9,759 nucleotides of DNA, from contig JBGAWE010000181.1 in assembly GCA_044227705.1 (NCBI GenBank), positions 1-9,759 of the forward strand, given 5' to 3'. Positions 7,088 through 9,759 of the stretch are shown here, in pieces; within the stretch, counting starts at the first letter, position 1; the number at the start of each line of letters is the position of its first letter. A model generated the notes under the pieces. The model made no database searches and was not told the DNA's origin. It saw nothing but the letters and a program-made list of their open reading frames with translations. Made by a program: the position numbers and the translations under genes. Source of the stretch: JANOQP01 sp044227705. Lineage in GTDB: Bacteria > Bacteroidota > Bacteroidia > Chitinophagales > Saprospiraceae.

Positions 7088-7206
7088 CGCCCCGCTCGCG
7101 CTGACTTCGTCGGGTGTGCAGTTTTTTGCGACTCTGTCGCCCGGTTTCTTTTCACGTCGGAGTAGCGGGCGATTGCGCACCCGACGGAGTCGGCGCAATC
7201 GGGGCG
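7088..7206 (+). repeat. Long imperfect inverted repeat / candidate structured RNA or paired REP-like element
   Basis: Arms 7098-7120 and 7174-7196 are reverse complements at 20 of 23 positions. The three exceptions (7102/7192, 7107/7187, 7117/7177) are T opposite G, so a plus-strand transcript can pair all 23 positions, whereas a minus-strand transcript would have A-C mismatches. Outside a 4x4 internal loop, 7088-7093 (CGCCCC) pairs with 7201-7206 (GGGGCG). Inside the loop, 7137-7143 can pair with 7166-7172 (7 bp), or 7128-7132 with 7136-7140 (5 bp), and the two options exclude each other. The right arm also contains its own small palindrome, CCGAC-GGA-GTCGG, at 7181-7193. It lies between divergent genes and has no U-run, so a terminator is unlikely. 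Possibilities are a leader structure for the dipeptidase gene, a small RNA, or an inverted pair of REP-type repeats. Confidence 0.6.
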
Positions 7207-7292
7207 ATAAACGTTCTCGCGCCTCATTCGGCCCGGCTGCCGCATCTTCGCCGACGGAATCTTCCCAACAAATTGATTTCCAACCGTTTACA

Positions 7293-8171
7293 ATGAAAAA
7301 CTGGATTTGCACCGGCCTCGCCGCCGCCCTCCTGTTCGCCGCCGGTTGTGGCAACGAACCTCAAAAAACCGCCCCAGCCACCGACCAGCCGGCTGCCGAA
7401 CAAGCCCCGTCGAGCAAGGCCCCGAAGCCCGCCGAGCATGCCGTCATCGAGCAAAAAGGCATCGGCGCGGCCAGCTCGCTCGACTCCATCGGCCCCTCGA
7501 AATCGGGTGGCAACGGGAGCGGCATGGGCAGCTCCTCTGGCAGCATGAAGCCCAAAAAGGACGTGCTGCCCATGCCCAACCCCGCGCCCGTTTCGGTCGC
7601 CCCAAAGCGCACCGTCGCAGGCCTCGACGCGGCGAAATGGACCGACGTGGCCGACCTCGAACCGAGCATCGACATCGACATCCGCTACGCGACGGCGGAC
7701 AATTTCACCAAGTCCAAAATCTACGACTGCCCGCGCTGCTTCCTGCGGCCCGACGCGGCCGAGGCCATCGTGAAAGCCCACCGAAAACTGCAGGAGCGCG
7801 GCTACGGCCTGAAGATGTTCGACTGCTACCGCCCCCGCCCCTACCAGCAAAAACTCTGGGACAAGGTGCCGAACCCCGACTACGTCACCCCGCCGCAAAA
7901 AGGCTCGATGCACTCGCGCGGCGCGGCCGTCGACCTGACCATCGTCGACAAAAAAGGGAAGGAACTGGACATGGGAACGCCCTACGACTTCTTCGGCGAA
8001 AAGGCCCACGCCGACTGCACCGACCTGCCCGAGAAAATCCTGGCGAACCGAAAACTGCTCAAGACGACGATGGAATCCGTCGGTTTCCGGGGCATCCGCA
8101 CGGAATGGTGGCACTTCTCCTTCGGGAAGAAGGAGTTCGACCTGTCGAGCGAGGTCTGGAAGTGCGAGTGA
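7293..8171 (+). CDS. D-alanyl-D-alanine dipeptidase (VanX/DdpX-type, M15D) lipoprotein
   Basis: A 292-residue protein. Residues 1-18 are a lipoprotein signal ending LLFAAGC, with Cys19 lipidated. Residues 20 to about 110 are a low-complexity Pro/Ala/Ser/Gly/Lys linker, and the catalytic domain fills the rest. Zinc ligands of the M15D family are present: His207 and Asp214 in SMHSRGAAVD, and His274 in EWWHF; catalytic Glu271 and transition-state Arg180 (CYRPRP) are also there. The enzyme should cleave D-Ala-D-Ala, most likely released from peptidoglycan in the periplasm, for turnover or nutrient use. A role in vancomycin resistance is not implied, because no VanH/VanA-like genes are nearby. Four cysteines in the domain (146, 149 and 178, plus one in HADC) are of interest for an exported protein. 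The frame is open back to 7116, but that extension is basic and crosses the inverted repeat; the ATG at 7293 starts the signal peptide and is chosen. It ends 4 bp from the convergent next gene. Confidence 0.93.
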   Translation: MKNWICTGLAAALLFAAGCGNEPQKTAPATDQPAAEQAPSSKAPKPAEHAVIEQKGIGAASSLDSIGPSKSGGNGSGMGSSSGSMKPKKDVLPMPNPAPVSVAPKRTVAGLDAAKWTDVADLEPSIDIDIRYATADNFTKSKIYDCPRCFLRPDAAEAIVKAHRKLQERGYGLKMFDCYRPRPYQQKLWDKVPNPDYVTPPQKGSMHSRGAAVDLTIVDKKGKELDMGTPYDFFGEKAHADCTDLPEKILANRKLLKTTMESVGFRGIRTEWWHFSFGKKEFDLSSEVWKCE

Positions 8172-8175
8172 GCAA

Positions 8176-8929
8176 TCAGGCGGCTTTCCAAAAAACTTTC
8201 CCGTCGGCTGTCGCCAATTTTTTGGCCTTTCCGCCCGCCTCTAAATCCTGCAAAATGGTGGTCGCCTCGCCGAGCGAGACTTTGGCCATCGCGGCGATGG
8301 CGTCGGTGGTCTTCGAGCGGAGGCTGCGGTCGCGCAGTGCCTCGGCAACGCGCTCGCGGCCGCTGCGAGCGGGGGCTGGGGCCACCGAGCGGGGCTTTGC
8401 GGGCGGCCGCTGCGCGTCTTTACGGTTGGGGTTGAAGCTCTCGTGCTCCGTTTCCTCCTCGACGGCGGGGGCCTCCTCGGTCGTTTCGCCGTCCTCGGCC
8501 GATTCGCCTTCGACGGCCGAAGCCGCGTCGCCGGCCGCCGAATCTGTGGTGACGCTGTTGAAGTTGAGCGCGGCGTCGGCGTTGGCGCGGGCTGCGTCGA
8601 TTTTGGCCTCGAGGTCTGAACACCTGGTCGCCGAAGCCGCGCAGGAAGCGGTCGGCAAAAAGGGCGGCCACCACGCAGTAGCCGCCGAAGACGAGATAGT
8701 TGTTGAGCGGAATGGGGCTGACGGTGAGCAGGTCGCTCGTCAGGATGCAAGAGGAGCGGCACGACGGCCGCCGCGAGATGCCGAGGACAGCCTGGATGTT
8801 CTGGATGCGCTTCGGCAGCTCGGTGATGGGGTCGAGGAGGTTGCTCGCGTAGCCGCCGAGAGTCCCGAAGCCGATGATGATGGCGAGGGTTGTCCAGGTC
8901 TGCGGGTCGCTGAAAAAATTGTTTGTCAT
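8176..8929 (-). pseudogene. Frameshifted membrane protein with winged-helix tail (YEATS-associated helix-containing-like)
   Basis: Starts at ATG 8929 (MTNNFFSDPQTW) and ends at TGA 8178-8176, but no single frame covers it. Frame 1 gives a membrane segment (TTLAIIIGFGTLGGYAS), then near 8775 turns into an unlikely SRRPSCRSSC; the alternative frame there reads AAAVVPLLLH, which restores a membrane segment. Near 8745 frame 1 resumes (TSDLLTV, then YLVFGGYCVVAALFADRFL, a third membrane segment). Near 8617 a further +1 shift is needed to reach SDLEAKIDAARANAD, an acidic linker, a Pro/Lys-rich stretch, and a winged-helix-like end (TDAIAAMAKVSLGEATTILQ ... GKVFWKA). One missing and two extra bases would give about 250 residues. 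From memory the LGI-AA-VVPL...FGGYCVVAA pattern resembles 'YEATS-associated helix-containing' membrane proteins, which belong to predicted conflict or signalling loci; no YEATS gene is in the window. It may be a decaying gene or a sequence error. Confidence 0.6.
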
Positions 8930-8940
8930 GGTTTTGCGCG

Positions 8941-8972
8941 TTGAAAAGCTGATGGTTGACGTTGATAATTTG
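8941..8972 (+). promoter_or_regulatory. Weak candidate promoter for the Ig-like lipoprotein gene
   Basis: TAATTTG at 8966-8972 resembles the TAnnTTTG -7 box but is one base short. A TTG at 8941-8943 lies 22 nt upstream. Transcription would begin near 8979, leaving a leader of about 60 nt before the ATG at 9042. Low confidence. Confidence 0.22.
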
Positions 8973-9041
8973 CGGCCCGAAGGCCGAAGCACGGCCAAAT
9001 CTCCAACAGAAAACCCAAATCAAACCTCCAATTTTTCGAGC

Positions 9042-9485
9042 ATGAGACATGCCCTTTTCGCCTCGCTTTTGACCGCCCTCGGCCTCTCTTTTTGCCAAAA
9101 AGGCGAGCCGCTCAGCGACACGCCCGCCATCAAGTTCGTCTCCGCCTCCTCGACAGAGCTGACCGCCCTCGCCGACAGCCTGACGCTCACCATCTCCTAC
9201 GAGGACGGCGACGGCGACCTCGGCGAGAACAACCCCGACGCCGTCAACTGCCTCGTGCAGGACAGCCGCTCGCCCTCCCTCCTCTACCAGCTTCGCATAA
9301 AACAACTGGCCCCGACAGGAGCCAACATCGCCATCAAGGGCGAACTGGCCCTCGCCCTCCCCCCGACCGGCCTCGTCGACGACAACAATTCGGAGGAACC
9401 GGCCACCTTCACCATCAAGGTCATCGACCGAGCGGGCAACGTCAGCAACCGGGTCTCCAGCCCCGTCATCACCATCCGAAAGTGA
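9042..9485 (+). CDS. Small Ig-like lipoprotein with DGDGDLG loop
   Basis: A 147-residue protein. Residues 1-17 (MRHALFASLLTALGLSF) are an export signal, and Cys18 is the likely lipid attachment site, although Phe at -1 is unusual. The rest is a single beta-rich, Ig-like or cadherin-like domain: LTLTISYEDGDGDLGENN carries an acidic, probably calcium-binding loop, and the end (TFTIKVIDRAGNVSNRVSSP) is a typical last pair of beta-strands. Short lipoproteins of this make-up are frequent in Bacteroidota and have no assigned function that I know of. The frame is open upstream to 8874, but that stretch overlaps the opposite-strand membrane gene and is not protein-like; the ATG at 9042 fits the signal peptide. 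Its stop overlaps the GTG of the following glycosyltransferase, so the two are probably translationally coupled. Confidence 0.85.
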   Translation: MRHALFASLLTALGLSFCQKGEPLSDTPAIKFVSASSTELTALADSLTLTISYEDGDGDLGENNPDAVNCLVQDSRSPSLLYQLRIKQLAPTGANIAIKGELALALPPTGLVDDNNSEEPATFTIKVIDRAGNVSNRVSSPVITIRK

Positions 9486-9759
9486 GCGCCGCCGACCGCC
9501 GACCGCCGTCAAAAATCCTCGTCGCGCCGCTCAACTGGGGCCTCGGCCACGCCAGCCGCTCCATCCCAATCGTCAACGCCTTGCTGGAAAAGGGCTGCGA
9601 GGTCGTTCTCGCCAGCGACGGCGGCGCGCTCGACTTGCTGCGAGCCGAGTTCCCCGCGCTTCCCGCCTTCGCGCTTCCCGGCTACGACGTCCGGTATTTT
9701 TCGGAGAACATGGCCTGGAACATCGCCCGCCAGCTCCCCAAAATCCTCCGCGCCGTGCG
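9482..9759 (+). CDS. Glycosyltransferase (GT-B, MurG/GT28-like), 5' end only
   Basis: The first 92 residues of a protein that runs off the right edge. From a GTG at 9482 the product opens with a short basic leader and then ILVAPLNWGLGHASRSIPIV, the N-terminal Rossmann strand and Gly-rich loop of GT-B transferases of the MurG/UDP-GlcNAc type. It continues with VVLASDGGALDLL and ends in a helical region (MAWNIARQLPKILRAV). Relatives in Bacteroidota are about 350-400 residues and are annotated only as glycosyltransferases; the acceptor is unknown, but lipid or envelope glycans are likely. The GTG overlaps the stop of the preceding lipoprotein gene in a GTGA arrangement. No ATG is available before the conserved core, so GTG at 9482 is the best start. 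The C-terminal nucleotide-sugar site is outside the window. Confidence 0.85.
   Translation, partial: MSAADRRPPSKILVAPLNWGLGHASRSIPIVNALLEKGCEVVLASDGGALDLLRAEFPALPAFALPGYDVRYFSENMAWNIARQLPKILRAV
9488..9508 (+). repeat. Short tandem 7-mer (GCCGACC) inside the glycosyltransferase start
   Basis: GCC followed by GCCGACC, GCCGACC and a partial GCCG. It encodes the basic, proline-rich leader residues 3-9 of the glycosyltransferase. A unit gain or loss (7 nt) would shift the frame, so it is a possible slippage site, though with too few copies to be convincing. Confidence 0.35.

Noticed and set aside
7054..7292. Short open frames over the inverted repeat on both strands
   Set aside because: Basic low-complexity products that follow the repeat sequence, with no start context and no family; treated as noncoding.
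7293..8171. Vancomycin-resistance interpretation of the VanX-like gene
   Set aside because: No VanH, VanA/B ligase or VanRS-like genes nearby, and the protein is an exported lipoprotein rather than a cytosolic VanX; peptidoglycan turnover is more likely.
7307..8944. 545-codon plus-strand frame across the dipeptidase and the membrane gene
   Set aside because: The part over the dipeptidase is an Arg/Pro-rich shadow, and the rest is antisense to the membrane gene.
8241..9512. 423-codon minus-strand frame spanning the lipoprotein and membrane genes
   Set aside because: Mostly antisense and shifted-frame sequence. Only the short AAAVVPLLLH segment is meaningful, as the middle part of the frameshifted membrane gene.
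1..9759. CRISPR array, tRNA/rRNA genes or insertion sequence
   Set aside because: No regularly spaced direct repeats, no cloverleaf-like or rRNA-like stretch, and no transposase reading frame were seen on either strand.

Overview
The window (about 9.76 kb, GC-rich, roughly 60-65% by eye) looks like chromosome from a high-GC member of the Bacteroidota, probably Saprospiria/Lewinella-like. The indications are a C-terminal type IX secretion (T9SS) sorting domain, several SPII lipoproteins, a TAnnTTTG-type promoter element, no clear Shine-Dalgarno sites, and families common in that phylum: a CRTAC1-like FG-GAP protein, an Asp-box repeat protein, a lipoprotein VanX-like dipeptidase and a 'DGDGDLG' Ig-like lipoprotein. 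The genus is inference only.

Layout. (1) 1-336 (+): the 3' end of a trypsin-like serine protease, clearly more AT-rich than everything after it. (2) 360-1478 (-): a von Willebrand factor A (VWA) protein with an intact MIDAS. (3) 1479-1575: a divergent control region holding a 14-bp inverted repeat with a Bacteroidota -7 box in its right arm. (4) 1576-3846 (+): a CRTAC1-like surface lipoprotein with TPR-like, FG-GAP and ASPIC/UnbV regions. (5) 7057-3853 (-): a tight three-gene set made of an Asp-box (BNR) T9SS-secreted protein followed by two small helix-rich proteins. (6) 7058-7292: a divergent spacer with a large imperfect inverted repeat whose mismatches become G-U pairs in plus-strand RNA. 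(7) 7293-8171 (+): a VanX/DdpX-type D-Ala-D-Ala dipeptidase lipoprotein. (8) 8929-8176 (-): a membrane protein with a winged-helix tail whose frame appears broken by three single-base indels; it resembles the 'YEATS-associated helix-containing' membrane family. (9) 9042-9485 (+): a small Ig-like lipoprotein, overlapping by 4 nt (GTGA) the start of a glycosyltransferase that runs off the window (9482-9759).

How they fit together. Most products are predicted to be exported to the cell envelope or surface: two repeat-rich proteins, four or five lipoproteins and a peptidoglycan dipeptidase, with an envelope-type glycosyltransferase at the right edge. No single pathway links them. No CRISPR array, tRNA, rRNA or insertion sequence is visible, and no gap without a gene exceeds 235 bp.

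The least expected signals are (a) the 9-mer TTTTCAAAA/TTTTGAAAA, found eight times in GC-rich DNA in more than one codon phase, (b) the G-U-preserving inverted repeat at 7098-7196, and (c) the three-indel membrane gene. I did not find a complete new multi-gene system.
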